From Cellulomonas hominis (GTDB lineage Bacteria > Actinomycetota > Actinomycetes > Actinomycetales > Cellulomonadaceae), in the NCBI RefSeq assembly GCF_014201095.1, contig NZ_JACHDN010000001.1, positions 4,030,001-4,094,000 of the forward strand: a stretch of 64,000 nucleotides of DNA, given 5' to 3'. Each line of letters begins with the position of its first letter. The first letter of the stretch is position 1. Below the pieces are notes generated by a model. That model was not told the DNA's origin. It made no database searches and was given only the letters and a program-made list of their open reading frames with translations. Both the position numbers and the translations under genes were made by a program. This document shows, in pieces, positions 8,252 through 16,082 of the stretch.

Positions 8252-8536
8252 TCAGGAGGCGAGCGGTTCCCGCGCGCGGTCGGTGGACGCGTCGGCCGCG
8301 CTGATCTCCGCCCACACCGCGTCGAGGGACAGCCCCAGGACGTCGGCGATCGCGGCGATCGTGGGGAAGGCCGGCGTCGCGACCCGGCCGGACTCGATCT
8401 TGCGCAGCGTCTCCGGGGAGACGCCGGCGTCCAGCGCGGTGCGGAGCATCGACCGGGCGCCCCGGGCCTCCCGCAGGAGGGCGCCCAGGCGGCGGCCGCG
8501 CTCGACCTCGGCGGGGGACAGCGGCAGGCGGACCAT
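8252..8536 (-). CDS. XRE family helix-turn-helix regulator
   Basis: A 94-residue single-domain regulator: RLGALLREARGARSMLRTALDAGVSPETLRKIESGR is a five-helix XRE domain with recognition helix SPETLRKIESG, followed by an acidic tail. It is divergent from the methionine aminopeptidase gene, and the 69-base gap between them holds three phased GATAG repeats (8541-8582), its likely operator. Confidence 0.87.
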   Translation of the reverse strand: MVRLPLSPAEVERGRRLGALLREARGARSMLRTALDAGVSPETLRKIESGRVATPAFPTIAAIADVLGLSLDAVWAEISAADASTDRAREPLAS

Positions 8537-8540
8537 GGGA

Positions 8541-8582
8541 CCGATAGTAATACCGGGATAGCATGGCCGGGATAGTTATCGG
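8541..8582. promoter_or_regulatory. three 14-bp phased GATAG repeats, probable operator
   Basis: GATAG occurs at 8543, 8557 and 8571, spaced exactly 14 bases. The units read CCGATAGTAATACC, GGGATAGCATGGCC and GGGATAGTTATCGG, and the outer ends also form a CCGATA/TATCGG dyad. The block fills the region between the divergent XRE and aminopeptidase genes. Confidence 0.6.
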
Positions 8583-8605
8583 ATCCTGCGCGTGGAAGGC
8601 AGCAG

Positions 8606-9367
8606 ATGATCGAGATCCTCGACCCGGCGGAGGTCCGCCGGGCCCGCGCCACCGGCGCCCTCGTGCACGACATCCTCGCGACCCTGCGGTCGCGCGCCGT
8701 CGTCGGGACCAACCTGCTGGACGTCGACCGCTGGGCGCGGGAGATGATCCTCGCCGCCGGGGCGCAGTCCTGCTACGTCGACTACGCGCCCTCGTTCGGG
8801 CGCGGGCCGTTCGGGCACCACATCTGCACGTCCGTCAACGACGCGGTGCTGCACGGGCTGCCGCACGACTACCGCCTCGCGGACGGCGACCTGCTGACCC
8901 TGGACCTGGCCGTGTCCCTGGACGGGATCGTCGCCGACTCCGCGGTCAGCTTCGTCGTCGGCACGGCGCGACCCGCCGGCGCGGAGGCGCTGATCGAGGC
9001 GACCGAGCGCGCGCTGGCGGACGGGATCGCCGCGGCCGGACCGGGCGTGCGGCTCGGGGACGTCTCGCACGCGATCGGCACCGTGCTCTCGGCGGCGGGG
9101 TACCCGATCAACACGGAGTTCGGCGGGCACGGCGTCGGGTCGACGATGCACCAGGACCCGCACGTCGCGAACACGGGCCGGGCGGGCCGGGGGTACACGC
9201 TGCGCCCCGGCCTGCTGCTGGCGCTCGAGCCGTGGGTGATGGCGGACACCGACGAGCTCGTCACCGACGCCGACGGCTGGACGCTCCGCAGCGCCACCGG
9301 GTGCCTCACCGCGCACAGCGAGCACACGATCGCGATCACCGAGGACGGGGCCGAGATCCTCACGTGA
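8606..9367 (+). CDS. map: type I methionine aminopeptidase
   Basis: A 253-residue metalloaminopeptidase that removes the initiator methionine. The pita-bread fold metal ligands are visible: LDLAVSLDG (first Asp) and VADSAVSFVV (second Asp), FGGHGVG (His), LALEPW (Glu) and AHSEHTIAI (Glu). HHICTSVNDAVLHG carries the substrate-side histidine. A GGAAGG site precedes the ATG. The sequence diverges from housekeeping Map in several loops, and it is not near ribosomal genes, so it may be a second paralogue. The shared promoter region suggests control by the XRE regulator. Confidence 0.92.
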   Translation: MIEILDPAEVRRARATGALVHDILATLRSRAVVGTNLLDVDRWAREMILAAGAQSCYVDYAPSFGRGPFGHHICTSVNDAVLHGLPHDYRLADGDLLTLDLAVSLDGIVADSAVSFVVGTARPAGAEALIEATERALADGIAAAGPGVRLGDVSHAIGTVLSAAGYPINTEFGGHGVGSTMHQDPHVANTGRAGRGYTLRPGLLLALEPWVMADTDELVTDADGWTLRSATGCLTAHSEHTIAITEDGAEILT

Positions 9368-9423
9368 GCCGTGGGTGCGGCGGGCCTCTCCGGGTGCGCC
9401 GCCGGATCGGGCATGCTGGCCCG

Positions 9424-9816
9424 ATGCGGCTCTACACCGTCCCCGAGCGGGACATCGAGGCCTTCGGCAGCACCGGCGTCGTCATGCGGTTCCTGCCGCC
9501 GGTCCTGACGGCGGGCTCGGACGACGCGACGGGTGTGCACGTGGCGGCCATCGCGGCGGGCGGGACGCTCGGGCGGCACCCGGCGGTGCGCCGGCAGGTG
9601 TTCGCCGTGCTCGCCGGGAGGGGGCTGGTGCAGACCGACGACGACCCGCCTGTCGAGGTCGGCGCCGGGACGCTCGTCGTGTGGGAGCCCGGGGAGGACC
9701 ACCAGACCTGGGCGACGACGGACATGACCGCGGTCGTCGTGGAGACGACGGGGAGGCTGGACCTCGGGGAGCACTTCGTGCCCGTCGCCGCGGGCGCACC
9801 CGGGGCCGGCGCGTGA
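9424..9816 (+). CDS. cupin domain protein
   Basis: A 130-residue single cupin. Motif 1 is degenerate (GGTLGRHPAVRRQVFAVLAGRG), with one clear histidine, and motif 2 is GTLVVWEPGEDHQTWAT with another histidine, so metal binding would be weak or incomplete. The stop overlaps the GTG of the DinB gene (GTGA), indicating co-translation. Function unknown; such proteins often protect against oxidative or chemical stress. Confidence 0.8.
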   Translation: MRLYTVPERDIEAFGSTGVVMRFLPPVLTAGSDDATGVHVAAIAAGGTLGRHPAVRRQVFAVLAGRGLVQTDDDPPVEVGAGTLVVWEPGEDHQTWATTDMTAVVVETTGRLDLGEHFVPVAAGAPGAGA

Positions 9817-10367
9817 CGGCGACCGGCGTCACCCCGCCCGTCGACCGCCGCGACCCGCCGCCCGCCGGTGACGAGGTGACGCTGCTCCGGGCGTTCCTCG
9901 CGTTCCACCGCGACACGCTGCGGCTCAAGACGTCCGGCGTGGACGACGCGGGCCTGCACCGGGCGCTGCCGCCCAGCACGATGACGCTCGGCTCGCTGCT
10001 CACCCACCTGGCGTTCGTCGAGGACTACTGGTGCGGCGTCGTCCTGCACGGCCGGGAGCCCGCCGCGCCGTGGGACGCGGTCGACTGGGACGCCGACCCG
10101 GACGCCGACTGGCACCTCGCGAGCGGGCGGGACGGCGTGGCGCTGCGCGGGGTGTTCGACGCCGCCGTCGCCGCGTCGGACGCCGCCGTGGACGCGGTGC
10201 TCGACGCCCCCGGTGGCGCCGGCCTGGACTCCCTGGCCGCGCGCGAGCGGCACGGGGAGCGCGTCAGCCTGCGCTGGATCCTCGTGCACCTCGTGGAGGA
10301 GTACGCGCGGCACAACGGGCACGCGGACGTGCTGCGGGAGGCGGTCGACGGCAGCACGGGGGAGTGA
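9813..10367 (+). CDS. DinB/DUF664 family protein
   Basis: A 184-residue four-helix-bundle protein of the DinB/DUF664 family. The metal-binding histidines are in GSLLTHLAFVEDYW and in the final helix LVEEYARHNGHAD. Family members include mycothiol S-transferases, which suits an actinobacterium, but no substrate can be assigned. The GTG start overlaps the cupin stop by four bases, and the frame continues with typical spacing. Confidence 0.85.
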   Translation: MTATGVTPPVDRRDPPPAGDEVTLLRAFLAFHRDTLRLKTSGVDDAGLHRALPPSTMTLGSLLTHLAFVEDYWCGVVLHGREPAAPWDAVDWDADPDADWHLASGRDGVALRGVFDAAVAASDAAVDAVLDAPGGAGLDSLAARERHGERVSLRWILVHLVEEYARHNGHADVLREAVDGSTGE

Positions 10368-10488
10368 CGCCGCGCGGGACGGGCCGGCAGAGGGCGTCGA
10401 GTCGGGCACGGCAGCACGCTCGGGGGTCGAGCGGGTCGAGGGTCAAGGCGACGCCCGCGCGGACAGGGTCGCCGCTAGGGTCGGCGCC

Positions 10489-10863
10489 ATGGTGACGGAG
10501 CCGCGGCGACCCTGGTGGCAGGCGACCCGGACGCCCCTGGCGGGGTTCGCGATCGGGGCGTTCTGGATCACGTTCGGGCTGGTCAGGTGGTGGACGCGGG
10601 ACGGCGACGTGACGCTCGACCTGGTGCTGTCGGTCGCGTTCGTGCTGCTGGGCGCGGCGTATGTCGCGAGCTCGGTGGCGCTGGTGCGCCGGGCGCGCGC
10701 ACCGGAGACGGGACCGTCGGCCCGAGGCCACGGCCGGGCGGCGGCCGTCGCGGACTGCGTTCGTGGACGGGAGGCGTGGCCGGCGTCGTCGGCGGACGCC
10801 GATGCGGGTGACGCTCGCGATCCCGGCCCGCCAGCGGACTGGTACAGCGACGTATCGAGTTGA
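10489..10863 (+). CDS. small membrane protein, two transmembrane segments
   Basis: A 124-residue protein with a short basic N-terminus, two hydrophobic segments (about residues 17-33 and 42-67) separated by WWTRDGDVTL, and a long polar C-terminal tail. The tail has poorer codon bias than the membrane part, so the true end may have changed by drift or a frameshift near 10,740. No family recognised. It is the last gene of the chromosome-like zone. Confidence 0.6.
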   Translation: MVTEPRRPWWQATRTPLAGFAIGAFWITFGLVRWWTRDGDVTLDLVLSVAFVLLGAAYVASSVALVRRARAPETGPSARGHGRAAAVADCVRGREAWPASSADADAGDARDPGPPADWYSDVSS

Positions 10864-11322
10864 GACGAGTAGCCCAGGCGCAGCGGTGTGAGTTACCGAC
10901 CGCGGCAAGCGCGACGCCCCCTTCGCCACGCCATTGCGCCGCTAGTAGCCCGTTCTACCTCAGGGCTTGCGTCGGCCAGATACCCAGTCGACGAAACCGA
11001 GCAGCTCCTGGGGCGGGGGACCTGGGCGCACCACGTGGAGCGTCTTACGCGTGACGCGGGTCAGGTCTCGCATATCGATCGTGCCCGCCTCGATGATGCG
11101 CAGCAGTTCGACGACGTCGCGGCCGCGGTGATCGACCGGGTCGTTCACCGCGGCCTTCCCGACCTTCTTTCAGGTTCTCTGAGGTTCTGAAGTGGCATTC
11201 TGCCGGGCTGATCTCGGGCGTTCCCGCGCGCCCTCCCCATCCCGCCGCGTCAGCCCGACGCAACAGGCCACGAGGTGCGTCGATCGTGGGGACTTCCGGA
11301 TGTCACCGCGCGTCGGCGGGCC
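10864..11322. other. low-information stretch at the left edge of the accessory zone
   Basis: Apart from one weak minus-strand frame (10,960-11,148), this 459-base stretch shows no gene, repeat or mobile element that I recognise. Codon-bias patterns weaken here compared with the preceding 10 kb, which suggests decayed sequence at the start of the accessory region. Confidence 0.4.
10960..11148 (-). CDS. possible small hypothetical protein
   Basis: A 62-residue frame with a GTG start and GAAGG-like purine runs just upstream. Third positions are mostly G/C, and the composition (VVELLRIIEAGTIDMRDLTR, then a basic C-terminus) looks protein-like. No family recognised. It could also be a fragment of a lost gene. 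Confidence 0.35.
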   Translation of the reverse strand: MNDPVDHRGRDVVELLRIIEAGTIDMRDLTRVTRKTLHVVRPGPPPQELLGFVDWVSGRRKP

Positions 11323-11664
11323 TCAGCGCCCGGATCCGAGGTCGTCAGCAGGGAGTTGCGCCGTCTCGTGAGGCGTCAGGTCGGGTGCAACCACCGGCAG
11401 CGCTCCGAGGCCGATCGAGTCGAGCACCTCGTGCAGGCGGGTCTTGAGCTCCCGTTCGGCGTCGGCCTTGCCCTGCAGGTAGGCGAGCTGTGCTGCTGCT
11501 CCGACTGCTGCGCCGGTGCTGCGGTACGACCCCCAGATCTCCTCCTCGGCGAACGTCCCGCTGTGGAGGCGGACGACCTCGACGTACTCACCTCGCTGAC
11601 GACCCGTCCAGTACGTGTGGTCGGCGGTGTAGTCACGCCAGCCTGGCCCCTGCATCGTGGACAC
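11323..11664 (-). CDS. hypothetical protein
   Basis: A 113-residue protein with an aromatic-rich N-terminus (GPGWRDYTADHTYWTGRQ), a central strand region and a helical segment with alternating charges (GKADAERELKTRLHEVLDSIG). The GTG start follows a GAGGATGG site; an ATG three codons in is an alternative. No family recognised and no membrane segment. Nothing else in the surroundings indicates its role. Confidence 0.55.
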   Translation of the reverse strand: MSTMQGPGWRDYTADHTYWTGRQRGEYVEVVRLHSGTFAEEEIWGSYRSTGAAVGAAAQLAYLQGKADAERELKTRLHEVLDSIGLGALPVVAPDLTPHETAQLPADDLGSGR

Positions 11665-12094
11665 TTCGCACCATCCTCATCGGGTTTCGTCGTACGCGTC
11701 GCGCTCCCCACGGGACGGTAACCGACGCACTCGGGACAGACCTGAGCGGCTGTCGCGGCCTTACTGGCGTGATCGAGCTGGACATCGGCCCCCGGTAGTA
11801 GCTCGCAGCAGATGAAGTCGCTCCGGGACACCCAGTGCGGGGCGACGCGGTGGCGGTTCAGCAATCGTCGCCGGGGCCCCGCACGCGCAGGGCGGCGGCG
11901 TCGAGCCGCGAGCCGGCGCCGCATGCGCGGCTGCGTAGCACCAACGCGCTGTTCCACCGGCCCCGTAGCGACCCTCGTGCGCTCCGTGCATGTCGGGAGG
12001 CCGGACGCGCGTCCCGGACCCGTTCCACCCCCGGTACCGACGACGCGGCCCCGGCAGACCTGACCCTGGCCGTCCGGGCGAGGTGGACCGCTCG
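11665..12094. other. stretch without a supported gene
   Basis: Several open frames run through these 430 bases on both strands, but none has a ribosome site together with good codon bias. One minus-strand frame encodes two CxxC pairs (CPEC and CPRC, about 11,650-11,740), perhaps a decayed zinc-binding protein, but it lacks a start and overlaps the next gene. Confidence 0.35.
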
Positions 12095-12322
12095 TCACTC
12101 GGTGCGGGGCGAGGTGTTGATGTCGTCCGGGTCGGGCCCAGGGCTGGTCGGCGGCGCGGCAGGTGTACCAGGGTCGTCGGCGTCGCGGTCGGCATCGGTC
12201 GGGGAGTCGTAGGACGGGTTGATGTCGTCGAGGTTCGCTCCCGGGCTCGCCGAGGGCGCGGGTACCGCGTCCGACGATCCGTCGCGGCGTGCGGGGTGCG
12301 GCACAGGCGTGGTCGCGCTCAC
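12095..12322 (-). CDS. small acidic Pro/Asp-rich protein
   Basis: A 75-residue low-complexity protein, probably disordered. It has two related segments, SPGANLDDINP and SPGPDPDDINT, about 36 residues apart, which suggests an internal duplication. The GTG start has a GAGAGGA site about ten bases upstream. It lies 68 bases downstream of the desaturase on the same strand and may be the last gene of that operon. Function unknown. Confidence 0.5.
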   Translation of the reverse strand: MSATTPVPHPARRDGSSDAVPAPSASPGANLDDINPSYDSPTDADRDADDPGTPAAPPTSPGPDPDDINTSPRTE

Positions 12323-12390
12323 TGTGCTGGGTCCTCTCCGACCCTGAGGGCCAGGCGTTGGATCGACCAGGGGTTGTCAGGCAACGTGGG

Positions 12391-13488
12391 TCACCGCGAC
12401 GAGCGGTACTGCGCAGCCAGTGGGCACTGGAAGGGGTCGGTGGCGGCGATCCCGACCTTGTTGAGGTGGCGGATGACGATCCCGTAGGACCCGTGCAGGC
12501 TCGTCTCGGTGTACGCAATCCCGTGCTCGGAGCAGAACGCGCGCACGGTCGGCCGCAGCCGGCGCAGGTTCGGACGCGGCATGCTCGGGAACAGGTGGTG
12601 CTCGATCTGGTAGTTCAGGCCACCCATGAACGTGTCGATGACCCGGTTGCCGCGGATGTTGCGACTCATGAGCACCTGCCGGCGCAGGAAGTCGATCCGC
12701 GCGTCACGCGGAACCAGCGGCATACCCTTGTGGTTGGGCGCGAACACAGCCCCCATGTACAGACCGAACAGCCCCAGCTGCACCCCCAGGAACGCGAACG
12801 CCATCCCGACCGGCAGCATCCAGAACACCAGCGCCAGGTACCCGCCCAGGCGCAGCGTGATGAACACGATCTCTACGGGGCGGCGCTTGACCGGCCCGCG
12901 ACCGAAGATCGTCTTCACCCCGGACACGTGCAGGTTCAGGCCCTCGAGCAGCAGGACGGGGAAGAACAACCAGCCCTGGCGTCGGGTCAGCCACCCCGTG
13001 AGGCCGGTGCGAGCCGCCGCCAGCTCCTCGGTGTGGAACACGATGACGTCGGTCGCGATGTCGGGGTCCGCGGCGACCTGGTTCGGCTTGGCGTGATGAC
13101 GGGAGTGCTTGTGCTGCCACCAGCCGTAGCTCATCCCCGCGTACAGGTTCGCGATGATCAGGCTCGACCAGTCGTTCCAGCGCCCCGACTCGAAGATCTG
13201 GCGGTGGGCGGCGTCATGCCCCAGGAACATCACCTGCCCCAGCACCGCGGCCAGGACAGCGGCGGTGACCAGCTGCCACCACGAGGGGCCCACGGCGACG
13301 AACGTCACGACCGTGGCCGCCAGCAGGGCGGTGAGCACCAGGAACCGCGTCCAGTAGTACCCGTGGCGGCGGCGCATGAGCCCGGACTCCTGCACCTGGC
13401 GGCTCAGGTCGGTGAACTCGCTGACCTGCCGCTCCCGTGCCGGCCGGACCGGCGCCCTCCCGGTCGGGGCTGACGTGCGGGTGTCCAC
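12391..13488 (-). CDS. membrane fatty-acid desaturase
   Basis: A 365-residue acyl-lipid/acyl-CoA desaturase. The three di-iron histidine boxes are present: HDAAH at residues 91-95, HKHSRHH near 126-132 and QIEHH near 297. Hydrophobic pairs flank the boxes, giving four transmembrane spans. QIEHH in the third box is the form seen in the linoleoyl-CoA/front-end desaturase branch. It would introduce a double bond into membrane fatty acids using an external electron donor. It starts six bases after the stop of the unknown-family gene at 13,495, so the two are co-transcribed. A C-terminal fragment of a close relative lies at 15,884. Confidence 0.93.
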   Translation of the reverse strand: MDTRTSAPTGRAPVRPARERQVSEFTDLSRQVQESGLMRRRHGYYWTRFLVLTALLAATVVTFVAVGPSWWQLVTAAVLAAVLGQVMFLGHDAAHRQIFESGRWNDWSSLIIANLYAGMSYGWWQHKHSRHHAKPNQVAADPDIATDVIVFHTEELAAARTGLTGWLTRRQGWLFFPVLLLEGLNLHVSGVKTIFGRGPVKRRPVEIVFITLRLGGYLALVFWMLPVGMAFAFLGVQLGLFGLYMGAVFAPNHKGMPLVPRDARIDFLRRQVLMSRNIRGNRVIDTFMGGLNYQIEHHLFPSMPRPNLRRLRPTVRAFCSEHGIAYTETSLHGSYGIVIRHLNKVGIAATDPFQCPLAAQYRSSR

Positions 13489-13494
13489 GGTGGC

Positions 13495-13959
13495 CTACTC
13501 GAACGTGATCGCCGACACCGCGGCATGCACCGTGGCGGTGCGGCGGCGCTCATCCTGTACGTGCACCTCGGCGGCCGCCGCACGTTCGTCACCGACTCGG
13601 CGCAGCTCGCGCCCCAGCTCCTGGAGCATGTCGTTCAGCGCACGGGCCAGCCCGTCGCGGAGCTGCTCGAGCGTGGTGCCCTCGACGAGCAGACGCCGGT
13701 CGGACACGACCAGGTGCAGACCGGGGCCCCCGCCGAACTCCTCGGCGATGCGGGCCGCGGTGCGCGGATCCTCGATGTGCTGACGTTCGTGCGGGCTCAC
13801 GCGGCGCGAGAAGACCAGCGGGACCGTGTACGAGGCGGGCTGGGCGGCCGTGCCGAGCTCAACAGGGAGGCCGGGCTCGAGCACGGACACCACACGCAGG
13901 AAGTCACCCGCGGTGTCGTCGGTCCGGGCGGTGGAGGAGACGGGCGAGAGTGCGGTCAT
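13495..13959 (-). CDS. unknown-family protein A, paralogue of 14,904-15,404
   Basis: A 154-residue soluble protein. It shares with the protein at 14,904 the blocks LRVVSVLEPGLPVELGT, SYTVPLVFSRRVS, ER..IE.P and the strongly kept VSDRRLLV.GT..EQL..GLA, and both end in AI.FE. The second half is helical and charged and may form a coiled coil. No known family is recognised. Being directly upstream of the desaturase suggests a link with membrane lipid change or stress, which is inference only. Confidence 0.7.
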   Translation of the reverse strand: MTALSPVSSTARTDDTAGDFLRVVSVLEPGLPVELGTAAQPASYTVPLVFSRRVSPHERQHIEDPRTAARIAEEFGGGPGLHLVVSDRRLLVEGTTLEQLRDGLARALNDMLQELGRELRRVGDERAAAAEVHVQDERRRTATVHAAVSAITFE

Positions 13960-14013
13960 GGCAGGACCTCGGTCCGGTGGTTGGGCGGCGAACGCACGGC
14001 GTCGCCGACGTGC

Positions 14014-14370
14014 TCAGAGCGCGAGACGCTGCTCGCTGTTGCGCAGACGGCGGCGCAGCTGCCCGATCCGCAGGCCGCCGACGAGCAGGACCACCAGGGC
14101 CACCCCCAACGCCGCGATCAGCAGGATCACGGCCAGCGGAGCCGTGCCCGTCATGCCGAGGAAGGACACCGTCACGGATTCGGTGTTCTGCAGCATGAAC
14201 ACGACCAGCGCGACCATGATGAGCACCCCGACCGCGATGCCGAACCACGCGGCGCTCGTCCGGGTCCCCGAGCCGCGCTGACGCACATCGTCCTGGGGGT
14301 CGCGGATCTCGGGCAGCACCGGCTCACGGCCACGCTGCGGGCGAGAGCGGGAGACTGGCTGGACGGGCAT
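14014..14370 (-). CDS. LapA/DUF1049 family membrane protein
   Basis: A 118-residue protein with a polar N-terminus, two transmembrane helices (about 44-61 and 79-98), and a basic C-terminal helix RIGQLRRRLRNSEQR. The FMLQNTESVTVSFLG loop between the helices is the signature of LapA (lipopolysaccharide-assembly-type DUF1049) proteins, which in Gram-positives have no proven role. A GGAGGG site precedes the ATG. It is the first of the minus-strand genes running toward the desaturase. Confidence 0.82.
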   Translation of the reverse strand: MPVQPVSRSRPQRGREPVLPEIRDPQDDVRQRGSGTRTSAAWFGIAVGVLIMVALVVFMLQNTESVTVSFLGMTGTAPLAVILLIAALGVALVVLLVGGLRIGQLRRRLRNSEQRLAL

Positions 14371-14604
14371 GACGCCCTCCGATGCTGGATCCGGGTCGTC
14401 GCCTCACTGGGAGGTCCTCGACACCGGGCTGCTCCGAGTCTACGCCTCCCGGCCCCAGGCCGCCGCGCGTCGCCGATCCAGGGCGACCCGGTTGCTGACG
14501 TTGCGCGTGTCACCCTCTCCTCGGTCTGCCGTTCCATCTCGACGGTCTCGACCAGCGCTCGCGTGGGATCGTCGCGGTCATCCCCGAACCATCCGACCAG
14601 GTCC

Positions 14605-14805
14605 GCGACCCGTCGACGCCGTGGGGCGGCTGGCGGCAGGCCGCCGGCTTTCGACCCGGTCGGTTCCGGCGGTCGCAACGTCGTCGAACGCGCCTTCGCT
14701 CACCTCGAGCAGTGCCGCGGACTGGCCACTCGCTACTTCAAGCGCGCCGTCGTCTACCGCGGCGCGGCCGTCATCCGGGCGGTACTCCTCTGCCTGAACG
14801 CTCAG
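14605..14805 (+). pseudogene. IS5-family transposase C-terminal remnant
   Basis: Reading from 14,611 in frame, the sequence encodes GGRPPAFDP, then RNVVERAFAHLEQCRGLATR and VYRGAAVIRAVLL, which is the end of an IS5-type DDE transposase, with the catalytic Glu in VVERAF. The upstream catalytic domain is missing and no inverted repeats are visible, so it is an old remnant. It sits between LapA and the second unknown-family gene and accounts for most of the 14,371-14,903 gap. Confidence 0.75.
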
Positions 14806-14903
14806 GAGACACGCCCTGGATCACCCGGGCGTAGCATGGTGAGTGCCCGGCAGCGATCTCACCTCTTGGCGGATGTCGTCCCGGATCTTTCTCGGAGGGC
14901 GCC

Positions 14904-15404
14904 ATGCCCGTCCCGCCTGCCGTTCGCATCCTTCCTCGGACCATGGAGCAGCGCCATGAAGCCGGGGCGTCACCCTCGGTGCGCGGTGATCTGGGCACCG
15001 CGCCGCTGCGGCTGGTCTCGGTCCTGGCGGCCGGATTGCCGATCACGCTCGGAACGCCGGAAGCTCCGCGGTCGTACACCGTGCCTGCAGTGTTCTCCCG
15101 TCGGGTCAGTGCCGACGAGCGGGCGGTGATCGAGAGCCCACAGAGTGCTCGGATGCTCGCTGCGGCCGGCTTCCCGTGGGTGACGCTCGCGGTCTCAGAC
15201 CGGCGACTGCTGGTCGGTGGTACGTCCGTCGAGCAGTTGGGTTCCGGGCTTGCGCACGAGCTCGCTGTCATGCTGCGGGGCATCGGTCACCGGCTGGACG
15301 CCGAGCGCGCGCAGCGGCAGCCTGGCGCACGAGTCCTGACCTCGGCCGAGGAGCCCCGGGCTGCCGGTGTCCAGCACCTCGTCGATGCGATCGCGTTCGA
15401 GTGA
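14904..15404 (+). CDS. unknown-family protein B, paralogue of 13,495-13,959
   Basis: A 166-residue protein. Its core (LRLVSVLAAGLPITLGT, SYTVPAVFSRRVS, ER.VIE.P, VSDRRLLVGGTSVEQL) is clearly related to the protein at 13,495, with different N- and C-terminal extensions. The start was chosen because CGGAGGG lies seven bases upstream; a later ATG at residue 14 is possible. Leader and first codons (CGGAGGGCG to ATGCCCGTCC) nearly match those of the LapA gene in opposite orientation. Its stop overlaps the next start. Function unknown. Confidence 0.68.
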   Translation: MPVPPAVRILPRTMEQRHEAGASPSVRGDLGTAPLRLVSVLAAGLPITLGTPEAPRSYTVPAVFSRRVSADERAVIESPQSARMLAAAGFPWVTLAVSDRRLLVGGTSVEQLGSGLAHELAVMLRGIGHRLDAERAQRQPGARVLTSAEEPRAAGVQHLVDAIAFE

Positions 15405-15838
15405 CCACGACCCCGGCCGGCGGTGACCGCGGCCCTGCGCGCTGGGCGCCTGCGCAGGATGCGGAGCTGGATGCCCTGCTGCGTGCATGGGCACGCGGCA
15501 TCGATGCTCTCGAGGCCGCGACCGAACTGTTGATCCGTGCGGGTCTAGCGGGACCGGCACGCCCGTGGGTGTGCCGCGCACCAGCGCGTGAGGACAGGCC
15601 GGCCGGTGCGTGGATCGACTTCGCGGCCGTCTCCGCGTACATGGGGCTGGTGTCGCCCTCCGAACGGCGGGTGCTGCTGTTCGCCGCGTCGCTGTCCGAC
15701 GTCGACGCGGCGCCGGCTGTGCGCCTGGGCGACCTCACACGGGTGGGGCCGCGACGGTTGGAGCTCCTGGCCGCGGCCGTAGCGCACGCCGGTGGACGAC
15801 GCGATGCCTGGCGGGATCGAGCACGCGCAGGCGGGTGA
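15401..15838 (+). CDS. hypothetical protein coupled to unknown-family protein B
   Basis: A 145-residue protein whose GTG overlaps the previous stop (GTGA). The N-terminal part is a helical segment DALLRAWARGIDALEAATELL; the middle holds PWVCRAPA and GAWIDFAAVSAYMGLVSPSERRVLLFAASL. No family recognised and no clear membrane segment. Overlapping translation suggests that it works with the unknown-family protein. Confidence 0.6.
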   Translation: MTTTPAGGDRGPARWAPAQDAELDALLRAWARGIDALEAATELLIRAGLAGPARPWVCRAPAREDRPAGAWIDFAAVSAYMGLVSPSERRVLLFAASLSDVDAAPAVRLGDLTRVGPRRLELLAAAVAHAGGRRDAWRDRARAGG

Positions 15839-15883
15839 GGCTGCCGCGGTGTCGGCGGGAAGGCCGTCTCTGAGCCGGAGGGC

Positions 15884-16039
15884 TCAGCGGGCCGAACGGA
15901 ACTCGTCGGTGACCGGGCGCCGGAACGGGCCTGTGGCCAGGGCCCCGACCCGGTTGAGGGGCCGCACGACAATCGCGTAGGACTCGAGCAGCGAGGCCTC
16001 CGTGTAGGCGATGCCCCGCTCGTCGCAGAACGCGCGCCT
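15884..16039 (-). pseudogene. desaturase C-terminal fragment
   Basis: Fifty codons ending in a proper stop encode RAFCDERGIAYTEASLLESY and then IVVRPLNRVG, matching the last 50 residues of the desaturase at 12,391 (RAFCSEHGIAYTETSL, IVIRHLNKVG) at roughly 60 percent. The frame has no start and ends at the recombination half-site near 16,085. It is therefore the stump of a second desaturase gene cut by the arrival of the recombinase module. Confidence 0.85.
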
Positions 16040-16082
16040 CTCACCTGGTTGGTACTCGCCCTCCTTGAACGCCGATAATGGA

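Noticed and set aside
11376..11830. Minus-strand frame with CPEC and CPRC, a possible zinc-binding protein
   Set aside because: No start signal, mixed codon use, and it runs on through another gene in a different frame; too weak to call.
14500..14600. Upstream extension of the IS5 remnant to a full element
   Set aside because: The catalytic Asp residues and terminal repeats could not be found; only the C-terminal part is supported.
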